Both the position numbers and the translations under genes were made by a program. This document shows, in pieces, positions 1 to 11,402 of a stretch of DNA of 64,000 nucleotides; the first letter of the stretch is position 1, and each line of letters opens with the position of its first letter. The DNA comes from Phoronis australis (Eukaryota > Phoronida > Phoronidae): contig NMRA01000265.1 of NCBI GenBank assembly GCA_002633005.1, positions 178,328-242,327 on the forward strand, read 5' to 3'. The notes under the pieces were generated by a model. That model had not been told where the DNA came from, ran no database searches, and was given only the letters and a program-made list of their open reading frames with translations.

Positions 1-480
1 TAACAAATAAAAAATGCGAAGTGTTTCAATAAATAGAACTACCGAATATGATAAGGACACCACTTAAACTTTGTCTTATTTCCTTACATTTTTAACACTT
101 CAACCTTTGGATACAAGTTTATGGTGACAGCCAGTTCTGTAAACAACTGCAAAAACCATATCTGGCATTTTCAAAGAGAAAAATGAGCTGTTGTATGTAA
201 GAGACTCTTAAAGAAATACAAGGGGAGCTACTTGATTTCTGTGATACTTACTTACAGTGCTGCATATGCTAAAGCCTGGCCAATTTCACACCAATATAAT
301 AGCCAAAATTACATAATTTTCATCAAGGTAGCGATGCACACTAAAGTTTTTTTCAATGTGACAATTTGGTAATATTTACATGTGCTAATTGACATTAAAC
401 TTATTTTTAAATCAATTGGTTTTTATTAGAGCAAAATATAAGCAGCTAGTAGTGACGGCACTACTCTGTAATTATTGTTC
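1..480. other. AT-rich non-coding DNA
   Basis: No exon, repeat or regulatory element that I can support. Confidence 0.5.
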
Positions 481-494
481 ATAACAGTGGCACC

Positions 495-690
495 TGGCGA
501 TAACTTCTATTGGACCGAAGTTCACCGTTCATACAGCACCGCAGCGTCAACACTGCGCTGTTAAATCCACCTCTTAACTGCTATGTTAACTGGAGCTGTT
601 AACTTCGATACGGGACCGGAGTTAAGCATTCATACTGACCGCAACTCCCCAAACCATCGATGCGTCGACGGTAGTATGAAAGGCCCTATG
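495..690 (-). repeat. Dispersed element fragment, homologous to 38.6-38.8 kb
   Basis: It shares, in opposite orientation, the segment TTAAATCCACCTCTTAACT and a GTTAACTTCG-rich stretch with the element at 38630-39325. I read it as a partial, diverged copy of that DNA element. Confidence 0.4.
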
Positions 691-2612
691 GATGATAGAT
701 TTGTCTGGAAGAACTCAATTAAAGCTGCGGTTCCCCACTGTTTAGCTGTCAATGTTGAATTCTTAATTGAAACATTTTGGGGTTTCTAAACCTCAAACCA
801 CATTGTTTAAGAATTCACACCCAGACCTACTTTGTCATCCGTTCTTGAATTGTGGCCAAAAGAGGGAGCCAGCAAACTCAGGTCATAGGCAATGCATGCA
901 CCATTTTGGAATTCACAATTTTAGGTTTGGCCAATCCTAATAAACTCTTAAGTCTTCTTCTTGAGTTGCTGACGGTTTCGATGTTCTTGCTGGTAACGGA
1001 AATAAAATCATATCATGGTAAGGTTCATTATGAGAGTGATTTTATGATAGAAAAATTACACCCAGGGTGAAATGCAGCTAGTAAAACATTTTATTTGGTT
1101 TACATAGGAGAAAAGATGTCTACCATGATTTAAGGTACATGTAAGCCACGCACAGATCCTGGTTTACTTCACACACTAATTTAAGTTACTGCTGCTATAC
1201 TATGGTCCAAGTCAACACTATACTATGGTCCAAGTCGACACTATATAAATACATACCGAACCTGGCAATGATGTCCTGTCATATGGACCCAGGGAAAGCA
1301 ATATGCCCCCACCCCCATTTTTTCTGTGCTGCGCCGCCCATGGTCTATAAGCGGTGCACCAATGAGGGGGGCTGGGGTCTTTAGCCCTCACTTTTTTCAG
1401 TGTCGTGCCGCCAAGGTTGCTAGTTTTATTGCCCGACCACCATGACCAATGCTTCTTTCCTCTGACTTTTTGCCACTTGTTATTAGATTTGCTTGTTCTT
1501 ACGTGCTTTGATATACTAATACTGTATGTTAGCTTTGGGGTCTGAGTTTATCAGTGGTTTCTGCAGCCTCTGATTAGTCAAATCGCAAATGGCCATACCT
1601 GAAGTCTGGGTAGCATGTATTGAAAATTGTATCTTACACTAAGTTGATCAATATTATGCTCCATTACAAGTTTTCAGAAGACAGAAGCATCAGAGGCTGT
1701 TTAATGATATTATGTAGTCATCAAACTCTTATCATCTTCATTCTAACAATTGTTGCCAGTATCATTGCGACCAATAGGTTGTGCTAAGTAAGAATGGCCA
1801 CCTTTTTATCAAGAAAAGAAAGTTGTTTACCAGGACAGGACACATTTGTAAGTTAACAGTTTCACCTGACAACCTGAATGCATGTATACACTCATTTTAA
1901 GCCAGTGTTTACTGCTGCAATCATTGCTAATGTGGTAATTCCTCCTCTCCACAAAAACGACCTTTACCTTGATGACAGTGGGAATTTTACAATTCTATTG
2001 GTGAAGAACAAAACAGTAAAACAGACCGAGTTTCTCAGATGTAATTTCAGGATTGTTGTCTCTAAGTGTCACCAGGTAAATTTCAATTTTCCCATTGTAG
2101 CAGTCATCACCACTGTCGCCATTATTTCCAAATATGTATTTTACACAAGGCCAGTAGTTACAAGCCAAACCATGATCAGTCACGTAGTACATAAATAGAA
2201 AAAATGCGTTGACAAATATGTGTTCTCAATTTCAATAAAGACTTAACCCAGGAGTAAATCAACCCATTTTACCTTGGAACATAGCATAGAACTAATGGAG
2301 ATGATTGGTTCCATACTGACAAACAGTATCCTGTAGTCTTCCATGCTTAGGGATGAAAACTTTCTGAAATTAAACATATTCAATGCAATATTAATTCGGG
2401 GTCAATTTGTCAAACTTAAGCAGATTTAAAGCCTGTTTTGGGCAGTACATGTAATTTTAGTTCCTACAATATGTCAGTACCGTGCTTTGACCACACTGAA
2501 ATCTTTAACTGCCAAATCTAATGAACGCTCAGGCTTATTGATTGACTTTTGTCTTGTCATCAGTTAGAATCCTTAAGTTGTTCAAACAGCTATGAGCAAC
2601 AATCACACTCAC
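691..2612. other. Gene-free stretch with small repeats
   Basis: Near 1200 a 22-bp unit (TATGGTCCAAGTC...) is repeated in tandem. At 1316-1342 and 1395-1420 a GC-rich unit (GGCGGCGCAGCACTGAAAA on the minus strand) appears twice and recurs near 22290. A minus-strand open stretch at 1995-2192 looks partly protein-like but has no matching acceptor. Confidence 0.35.
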
Positions 2613-2668
2613 ATGTTGATCAATTAGATAACCAAGCTTGGTGGACAAAAACTCAAATACAGTTGGGC
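2613..2668 (-). CDS. Exon 11 of traced chain, short
   Basis: Two bases plus 18 codons (PTVFEFLSTKLGYLIDQH), between a very good acceptor (GCATATTGCATTTCAG|GC) and a very good donor (CAACAT|GTGAGTG). Phase agrees with the exon at 7 kb, whose last G joins GC to give glycine. It ends on a codon boundary, so the gene continues below 2.6 kb; I could not place the next exon with confidence. Confidence 0.5.
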
Positions 2669-4159
2669 CTGAAATGCAATATGCAATGTTAATTGAGTTT
2701 GTGTATTCTGCTGACTGGCTACTATCCATTTTGGCAGAAATCTATTAGCCTCACTGTCCAGCTAAGCTGAGTACAGCCTAGGGTAACAATGGTATATGGC
2801 CTTGTGATGTTGGTTTGTGTAATGAACCAATTACCAGGAGAGCACAATGCCCAGTGTCAGTTGATTGAAACTTTTATCATGGGTACCAGGGAATGTTCAA
2901 AACTACTAAACTACTGCTACTGGCCATTCTTCGATTTCCTCTTTTCTCAAGGTGATGCAATATGGCGTGAAAAAGCTACTTCATGCATTTTTGACATGAT
3001 TGTGATTGAGAGTTTAAATCATGTTTTCTTGTCTTGCTAAAGCATTTTCAGGACAACCTGAATAGTCCAGTATACTCTAACTGGAAGATTATAAATCACA
3101 CGAGTGGTTGCCAGTGAGCAAAACACAGAATGTATCGTGTTGAACATTTCAAAACATATTGGATTTGAATACACTGAATCTGAACATTAGCTCAGGGAGA
3201 TTTAAAGCAGATATAAGCCATAACAAAAAACAACTTTTGATTTGGTCGCTACTCAAGAAATTGGTCTCAAATTGCTCCTTCTGTCAAATTGCACATAATT
3301 TCAGGGTTTCCAAAAAATTGACAGTTTGTTATTTCTTAAGACCAATCAAGTTGTTAGCATGCTGTGACAAGAGCTTCACTTGAGAGCCTGTAGAGTCTCA
3401 AACAATAACAAACTGCCTGCTCTTTGCAAAACCCAGAGATCCCTTCTGATCTGAGTAAGGAACAAGATGACACCAATTTTATAGCACTATGTGATGTAAA
3501 GCAGTAAGTGGTGTTAATGAAAAATTTACTTGCTGGAGGGAACTAACATTTATAGCCACTTAAAGTGGGTACCTACAAACTACAGTGGAACATTAGCCTT
3601 ACATAACAGTACACATCCTAGCGGACATTAGCCTCACATAACAGTACATGTGGCATGGGGGATTTTAAAAGGCTTTTTTGCTTAGCTGGACATGGGTGTT
3701 AATACTACAGTGTGCGTTTCTCTAAATTGTGTAAACAAAGTAGTCTGCCACCCAAAGTAATTCTTGTTAAAAGTCTGGAGTGAATGATCATCATACAAGG
3801 AATATGGACTGAAAATGCTGCTACTGTAGTTGAAGCTTCCTATCGGCAAGCATCCTGTAAAACCTTTGTGAAAATATAACACATTTTTGGCTTCAAGCAG
3901 AAAGGTCTGCTATGGCAAGAGCTGGTGACTTTGCCATGACTAATTCATTGGAATAGTCAAAATTATTTAAGTGCCTACAATACATAAAATTACTTGACGA
4001 GGTGAGTGTCTATGTCACTGTTAATACAGGACTTTTTATGTTTTTAGAGCGGCTATGTGCAAAATGTTGAAATTCCAGTGTATATATTGCAGAGTGGATA
4101 GTTTCTATTTTGGTTGGAACTGATACGTGGAAAATGTACTGTAGTAGGCATGATACATG

Positions 4160-4450
4160 CAAACTTGCTTGGAACAGAAGTATACGCCACTGACACATTT
4201 TAAAATGTCAGTTATTATTAGAGTGCTATTTAGGTTTGTAGTGTTAGTGCAAAAAACATCTTTTCAGTTTCAGTTACCGTATTCTCAACCGAGCTTTGTC
4301 CAAATGCAAATTTGCGTGGAACACAAGTTACGTCACTGACACATTTCAAAATGTCAGCAATTATTTAGAGCGCTATTTAGGTTCCCAGTATTAGTGCAAA
4401 AACAACTTTTCAGTTTTCAGTCATCGTATTCTCAGTAGCTTTGTCCATCC
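4160..4450. repeat. Diverged 146-bp tandem duplication
   Basis: The block beginning near CACTGACACATTT at 4188 is repeated from 4334, with matching ATGTCAG, GCTATTTAGGTT, TTAGTGCAAAAA and TTTTCAGT segments in order. Flanking sequence to about 4010 may be a third, more decayed copy. Confidence 0.55.
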
Positions 4451-5059
4451 TTACTCTCGCAATAGTTAAAATTAGCATTTCAACGTGGAAAATTGTGTTG
4501 AATGGAATTCCGAAAACCTATTGCTGAATAGAGCTGACTTTCAGTTCAAGAACACCAAATTTGTTGTTTCATTTCCTCTCCTTCATTCTTCTGAGATGCG
4601 TAGGTCGGCCGGTAAAATATTTTATTTCTTATACTTCAGCTCTCATTGGGAGACACTAGTTTTTGTCGCAAAAATACTGGCGTAGTTACAATTGAAGAAA
4701 TTCCTCTCTTCTCAGATTGTAATGTTCTGAGTCACGCACATATATTACAGTCAGTCGGGTCATGGGAAACAAACCAGTCAATTTTCATTTACACCTTTAG
4801 GACAAGCGCTATTGTTTACTGACCAGTGAGGTCCTGTAGTTCACCTGCGTTCTCACCTGAGAGGATCTCCATAGAGGTCTTGTACACTCTTATACAGTCC
4901 ATAGCTCTCCCTCTCAGACTCCCACAAATGATGAACGAGGCGTAATCGACTCTCCATTTCTAGCAGTAAGACAAAGGCATACAGATATGAGGGGTGGTCC
5001 AACGGTAGTGGGGATTAATCCCTGCATTACAACTCTTTCCAAGCATCACATTGTGTATT

Positions 5060-5180
5060 TAGTAGTAGTAGTAGTATTTATTTACTATAGTGACAAGTAC
5101 AATTAATTCAAACAGTTATAAGTATTACATTCGTAAGAAAGATAAGTACAGCCTTGCTGGGCTTATTAGTCACTTTAACC
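5060..5180 (-). repeat. LINE-like 3' end with ACT-repeat tail
   Basis: Read on the minus strand, a short hairpin (AGCCCAGCAAGGCT) is followed about 75 bases later by AAATAAATACTACTACTAC. A hairpin before an A-rich or microsatellite tail is common at 3' ends of CR1/L2-type LINEs. No reverse transcriptase reading is left, so this is a short 5'-truncated remnant at most. Confidence 0.35.
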
Positions 5181-6937
5181 ACACAACTCAGATGTAGGCC
5201 TACCATAAATGCGTTGGTTTCTAAGTTCAAAAGCAGACTTCACATGTGGCACATTTTCTAGGGAAATACTGAAACAGCAGTTTTAACATATCTAATCTTA
5301 TGAAATCTGCAAAGTTCGGGATTTGAAGTGAAACATGGTAGATTAGACTTGGTTACAGCTAGACCTACCTGCAGTTTCCACTGAAAAATGGATTTAAATA
5401 TGCAATCTTCAAATTAGTTTCAAGTAAGTGGAGCCAAAGTACAGAAACAATGTAAAATCTCGCCAATTTCAGACAAAAGAATCATCAATATTCCCTTAAT
5501 TTTTCAAAACTCTTTACATTGTTGATGATGGTAGGCCCGGAAATTTGCGAACAACTTGAACACGTAAAAGCATTAACGTGGCACCGCACGTTTTTTGAAA
5601 AAATAAGAATGCAAAATTTGACTTGTCTTCCATAATGTGTCCTAAACTCATGGGATTTCACGTAGCCTAGTAAGACATACTGTAAAATGGGAAGCCGATA
5701 ATCTTTGATCTGAAGCAGTTTATTACTTCTGCCACAACCACTGAACCCAATGTAAATGAGAAAACCTGACTGATCCTGTGTCTTAAGTTTTCAAAAATAA
5801 ATTTTCACTGAAAACTGTGAACATTGGTAATATACTAGAAACAACTGTACACCTAGTAGACCTTGAAATTTTCAAAGGCACAAACCAATCACAGAAATGA
5901 CTATGTAAACAAAAGCATATCCATTGACCAACATATCTTTTACTGATGTCTGGGTCTGGGATAAGCTGACAAGGTTTGCCTGAAGTACTTTGACATTCAC
6001 ACTACAAGTATACCAAGAACAAGTTACCAGAATTCTACACTTACTCCACCTATTACTAAAATTGTAACAACTGGCAGCTGCTGCTCCCTCTAGTGCCACT
6101 ATTTTGCAATATGAAAATTTGTTGTGTGAACAGAACACATTTTAATCTAGAATGTTTTAGCTAAAAAGTTTTAGAAAAAAATTATGCCCATGTGAATCCA
6201 GCTAATGATAACAATGAGAGAATGTTTTCTCCAAACATTTAAGGCACATAAAAACATAAGCAGTAACTCGGGATATTACATAGAACATATACTGAGCTCA
6301 ACCAGCTAAAACTATTAAACGGATACAAGTAAATCCTAAACTTAGTTATTACTACTCCGAAAATGGCGTTTTAGGCCGGCAGGGAGGCAAAACCCATTGA
6401 GCGTCGCAAAAGCTGGATAGGTAAGAATCAACATAAAGATGGGCACACCAAATTAGCAACAACTTCTTAGGACCCCAGGAAAGTAAAAATATAATTCCTT
6501 TGATTTTATGATGCAATGTGAAGGACAGTAGAATATCACTGATCACATATTTTAACAAAAATATAAACATTTTAATAAACTTTCTTTTAAGAATGTTCAC
6601 TTCACAGGGTTTGTACTGTTCACCAGTCCTCAAAAACATTTGGTGAAAGTGTGAGTTATTAACAACCGTGTAGTAACTCGTTTGAGAAATTTGAATACCG
6701 GTAATTTCTTTGTCCCAAATCAAACAAATTTTATCTTAGTAGGGGTCGATGTGCCCTCGCTGGCTCCCCTGCTTCACAAGGCCTCGCCTTTGAGTGGGAC
6801 AGCATTGGTTGCATTCCAATATCAGAGAAAACACTGATTTCACACTCGCTCAACTGCCGTACCAATTTCCAACTTGACATTCAAGAACAACCCGAAATCT
6901 ATGGCAGAAAGGTGAGAGGTGAACCTGACTAATCTAC
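5181..6937. other. Intron of the minus-strand gene, nothing further seen
   Basis: AT-rich, no supported exon on either strand. Longer open stretches here (for example 6352-6723 minus) have no splice borders and an intron-like composition. Confidence 0.4.
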
Positions 6938-7121
6938 CTGGTGCATCATCTGTTCCATCCTCTTCAAGAACAATAGTATCGCCGTCCAGTAATGAGGCAT
7001 TGGCAGTCATCTCTAATGGAACTCGAGGTTCATCTAGATCCATCTTGTAGCTCCTCAGATTCAACTCCTGAACCAAGTCAGCAATCAACTCTTGCACGGT
7101 TACATCATTTTCTCCATGAAG
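6938..7121 (-). CDS. Exon 10 of traced chain, acidic compact segment
   Basis: Sixty-one codons plus one base. Acceptor TGTTCTTATTTAG|CT, donor CACCAG|GTAGAT. Two helix-like pieces (VQELIADLVQELNL) precede a segment with regular acidic and hydrophobic residues ending LLDGDTIVLEEDGTDD. The alternation in the second half suggests beta strands and a small acidic domain, perhaps of the ubiquitin-like type; that is a guess from pattern only. The reading frame continues past the donor for 32 codons, so an alternative longer exon ending at 6840 cannot be excluded. Confidence 0.6.
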
Positions 7122-7989
7122 CTAAATAAGAACAGTGTAAAGTGAGTTCAGTCCTAAGTGAAACATGTTGAACATGCATAGACAATTAAGATGCTCTCAA
7201 GTTCTGCCAGTCTGAGAGGGAGATAGCATAAACACCAATCTAAAGTAAATCTTCACCTACATGGGCAAACCTAGGGCAGAAGATTGGGATTTCTTAACAT
7301 CGCTTATTATTAGTGTAGTAAGTATTTTGCACGAACTTTAAAATCAGCGCATACGTAAACAGAGACATTGTAGTAGTGGACATTTCGATTAATTTTATCA
7401 CTAAACCATTCTCAAGACAAATGATCTTCACAATACTCTAGTCAGGTAACACAAGAGCACTGCGTCAGAACAGGTACATACCAAAATGCATTGTGCAGCT
7501 AACAAAAACAATATGTGGTTAAAATTTAGATTATCTGAAGAAGGCATGGTCAGAAATATTGGAAAGTCATATCAGTTCCAAAACGTTTTAAAGAAACAAA
7601 AACGAGTCAAAAGCTCTATAAAATATTCAACTACATGAACATAATGGAATGAGAAAAAAATAAGATACAGAATTACTTTTAGAACTAAAGTAATAATAAA
7701 TAAATAATTAATCAAACTGGATACCAATTTCATGCTTTGTGGAAGGCTTCCCAGTCTATGAAAAGAAAAGTAACAATGGTTTAGTAAATGTACCAATCCA
7801 TGTCAATAGAAGGCCAACATACTCTGGAGATGTATTCTACAATTCAGAAAATTATTTTAGTAAACAAACAACTAAGATATTCCCTCACTATGTACCGTAC
7901 AACAATAACATATTACCAAAGAATTTCTGCACAAGCCTAACACTCACATCAAACACATTCTGTCCCCTGGACTATCAGGATATTTGCTC

Positions 7990-8370
7990 AAGATGTTCTT
8001 TTGGTCAATTAGTTTAATGAAATCGGTTTGCATGTTGTTGCACGATAAATTCGCATAATAAATGCAAATTTGCGTAACTAATGCAAATTAACGGCGTCAT
8101 TATTCAAAATTCTACTTGTGCTTATAGCTGCGGATTACGAAGCACCACAGGTGAACTCTCATGATATTTGAACCCATTTTCCTATGGTCAATTAGGTTAA
8201 TGAAATCAGTCTGCAAGTAGCATGATAAATTAGCATAATTTATGCAAATAAAGGCAGACATTATTAAAAATTCTGTTCCTGCCCATAACTTTCTTACGGG
8301 GGGGGGGGACAACATGTAGATTATTTTGGTATTTTTACAGATGAATTTAATGTAATCAGCTGTCATTACA
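7990..8370 (-). repeat. 161-bp satellite family, inverted copies
   Basis: About two diverged units in the opposite direction to the main array at 9.5-11.0 kb. Shared parts, read on the minus strand, include AATTTATC, GCAACAACATGCAA, TGATTTCATTA and TTTTGAATAATG. A run of G lies at 8299-8308. Confidence 0.6.
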
Positions 8371-9480
8371 TCATAAATAGTATTTTATCACACATTACAA
8401 ATACTAGTTTTGCCTGATACCCAGAGCAGTAGATGAGCAAATTGTTTAATTGCATAAACCAAGGACAATAACCTACCGAACGAAGACCCCGTTAGTCACA
8501 AGACGTTTGAAATGTTAATTCAACACTCTTAACACGAACACACTACTACAGTATAATGTGCCCAAAATATTGTGCGGGGGGGTACCCTTTCCGATTATTA
8601 GTAGCATGCCACCGTGTTAAGTTACACCCCAACAGAGCAGAGGGAGGAGACCTTCACAATATCGCTACATAACTTTATATCTGCAACTGTACTATCCTTA
8701 TTTGGTGATTTCATGGTTGTGGTATTTGAAGCTGCTCCTTGTCTTAGTAATGCACACGAAGGACAAATACATTTTTGTCATCCGAAACAACCTAAAATTT
8801 GTTAAGTTCATATGCATATTTCACGTCCTGTTGCACAATAATGGAGCTAGCTTTTTCGTCGGATGTGTCCAACGTCCTTGTACTATATTAAGGGACAAGG
8901 GTCTCCATCAGTGATTACCTATACTAGTGTTCCTGACTTACTGGTAGCCTTTCTCGAAGTTTGTAACATGCCTGCTTATTGTTTCATGTATGTTAACTGT
9001 TGGAGTAGCAATACTGTCAGTGGTAATATTCACCACTGCATCTTTGGGATCGACATTGTGATCCAATAGATCGATGCTGGTATCTACTTTTGACAGATTC
9101 ATGCAATATCCTGGGCATGTGCATCAAGACGTGACTAGTACTTTCTTCCGTGTGGTTTTAGTACAAGGTCTAATGTTACTGCTCTCCATCTCTCCAAGAT
9201 CTGTTTCAATTTTTTAGGGCAAATGGCAACTTGTGCGCAGAGGGCAATTCCCTACTATTCCCTCACTACTGACTATTTGTACCTCATGAATGTGGTCCCT
9301 ATAAACTGATCGTTCCGAGCTCCATTCCAGCATTCGCCCAAGTCATTAAACTAATCTGCATTTTTCTATGGTCTGTGGGAGCGCAGGACAATAGGCAATA
9401 CCTTTTTTGGACTTTAAGGTCTCAAACTGCAGAACACTCGCTACACAAATTATTTTCTTACTTCATCATCAAAAAGGAGA

Positions 9481-9700
9481 TTCTGCAAATTGATCATGCT
9501 ACAACCTGCAAACAGATTTCATGAAATTCATTGACCACTAAAACATGGGTGCAAATATTTATAACAAACCTCTGACTGTAAATTATCAATTACGCAAACT
9601 CATGATGGCCATGAAAACATGAGATAAATTCGAAAATAATCTACATATGTAATGCCCATAAGGAAATTATGAGCAGAAACAGTATTTGGAATACTGTGGT
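9481..9700 (+). repeat. 161-bp satellite family, left part
   Basis: Diverged units with AAATTGATCATGC, TGCAAACAGATTTCAT and AAAACATGGGTGCAAA, matching the array at 10131-10960. They are separated from it by the MITE at 9701-10130. Confidence 0.6.
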
Positions 9701-10130
9701 CAGTTGCATGAAACAGTCCCAAATAGGCACTCATGACTAAGGTCCCAATGTCTTTTCGCGTATTTGTGTCTTTATGGACTCAGATGCAATTTTTTTATAT
9801 AATTTCATCTTTGTTATGAGCTCCTCTTTGATTAATGATATTTTCTAATAATATAACTAAAACCTGGCCCCAGAGTTCATGGAAAATATATGAGGACTCA
9901 GTCCTTAAACTGAAGGTGTTGCATAAAAAGATCCCTAATTATTTTCGATAATATTGACAATTCAACGTAGAGTTTACTCTAGATTTGTATCAAAGTCAAA
10001 AGTTGACTTAGTAATGATTCAGAAACTAAAACAGCATTAGAAAGGACAATCGGTGTTTTCACAAGTCCACAAATACGCAGTAGATTTAAGGAACCTACAA
10101 GTCCCTATTTGGGACTCTTTCATGCAACCG
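9701..10130. mobile_element. hAT-like MITE inserted in the satellite
   Basis: About 430 bp with long inverted ends. The left end reads GTTGCATGAAACAGTCCCAA; the right end, reversed, reads GTTGCATGAAAGAGTCCCAA. Similarity continues inward for about 65 bases to a shared CGTATTTGTG. Flanks ACTGTGGT and ACTGGTGT resemble a worn 8-bp target duplication, which fits hAT. No coding capacity is seen. The hAT assignment is inference; the inverted ends are visible. Confidence 0.6.
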
Positions 10131-10960
10131 GGCACTGGTGTCCTTTATTTGTATAAATTATGAAAATTCATCATGCAACAATTTGCAAACTGATTTCACA
10201 GAAACATGGGTAAAGATGTTAAAATATTTTACTTGGAGTGCCTGGTATTTCAGCTATCAGCAAAAGTACAATTTTGAATAATGACGGCCTTAATCTGCAT
10301 AATATATATAATGCAAATTCACCATGTATCTACCAGCAAAGGAGGTCCATTAAATTCACTGACTGGAAGCATCAGTGAAAACATTAAAGTAACCTGCCTA
10401 AAGTGCTTTATAAGGGCTGTTTTAAGACATGATTTTGAATAATGGTGGCCTTAATTTGCATTAATTATGCAAATTTATCATGCAACAACATGCAATCTGA
10501 TTTCATTACACTGACCATAGAAACAATTAGGGCAAATATGATAATTCACCAGTGATGATTGGTACCACAGCTATTAGAACAAGGACCTTGAAAATTTTGA
10601 ATAATGGCGACCTTAATTTGTATAAATTATGCAAATTGACAAAGTATCCACCTAAAAATCTTCACTATTACATTTGCTGACCATGAAAACATGGGTGAAA
10701 GCATCAAAATAACCTGCCTGCAGTGCTTGGAAAGGAAATTATAAGCAAAAATAGAATTTTACATAATGGCGGCATTAATTCACCTAAATTATGCAAATTG
10801 ACACTGTATTCACCAAAAAACGTGGGCTATGAAATTTGTTAACCACGAAAACATGGTAACAACGTCAAAATTATCTGGCTGCAGTGCTTGGTAAGGAAAT
10901 CATAAGCAAAAATAGAATTTTGCATAATGGCGACCTCAATTTGCATATTTTAAAAACTGC
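10131..10960 (+). repeat. 161-bp satellite array, five anchors
   Basis: The ATTTT(G/A)(A/C)ATAATG motif recurs at 10271, 10432, 10594, 10756 and 10917, spacing 161 or 162. Each unit also has TTAATTTGCATAAATTATGC, a GACCA(T/C)(A/G)AAAACATGG motif and CTGCCTGCAGTGCTT. Period is nearly constant while base identity has drifted. Confidence 0.8.
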
Positions 10961-11093
10961 TCAAGTGTTGCGAACGGTCACCCCCCTAAATCATCATTAA
11001 ACATGCCTAGGCTACAGAAACAGCAAAGGAAAAAACTTTATCCGGCAAATCCAGGCTCGGTAAAAAACAGCATTTGGTTCCCGGACTTATATA

Positions 11094-11402
11094 GTCATTC
11101 TAGCAAATCAGCATTCAATCTTTACTGAGCCAGCAAAAAGTCATTCTAGCAAATTAACATTCAATCATTACAGAGCCAGTAAAAAGTCATTCTAGGAAAT
11201 TAACATTCAATCATTACAGAGCCACCAAAAAGTCATTCTAGCAAATCAGCATTCAATCATTACAGAGCCAGTAAAAAGTCATTCTAGCAAATTAACATTC
11301 AATCATTACAGAGCCAGCAAAAAGTCATTCTAGCAAATCAGTATTCAATCATTACAGAGCCAGTAAAAAGTCATTCTAGCAAATAAACATTCATTACTGA
11401 GT
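11094..11402 (+). repeat. 46-bp tandem repeat, about 6.7 units
   Basis: Units start at 11094, 11140, 11186, 11232, 11278, 11324 and 11370, all exactly 46 bp apart. Each begins GTCATTCTAGCAAAT and ends GAGCCAG(C/T)AAAAA. Units differ mainly at one site (TCAGC against TTAAC before ATTCAATC). The last unit is short and decayed. Confidence 0.9.

Noticed and set aside
1878-2198. 106-codon open stretch on the plus strand and its minus-strand counterpart at 1995-2192.
   Set aside because: Plus-strand composition is not protein-like. The minus strand is better but lacks an acceptor in the required phase.
6352-6723. 123-codon minus-strand open stretch.
   Set aside because: Hydrophobic AT-driven composition, no splice borders, inside the intron between the 7.0-kb and 2.6-kb exons.
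8290-8310. G-run considered as a possible G-quadruplex.
   Set aside because: A single uninterrupted run without the spaced G tracts needed; likely a simple homopolymer.
11094-11402. Regular 46-bp repeat considered as a CRISPR-like array.
   Set aside because: The whole unit is conserved with no variable spacers, and the DNA is eukaryotic; it is a minisatellite.
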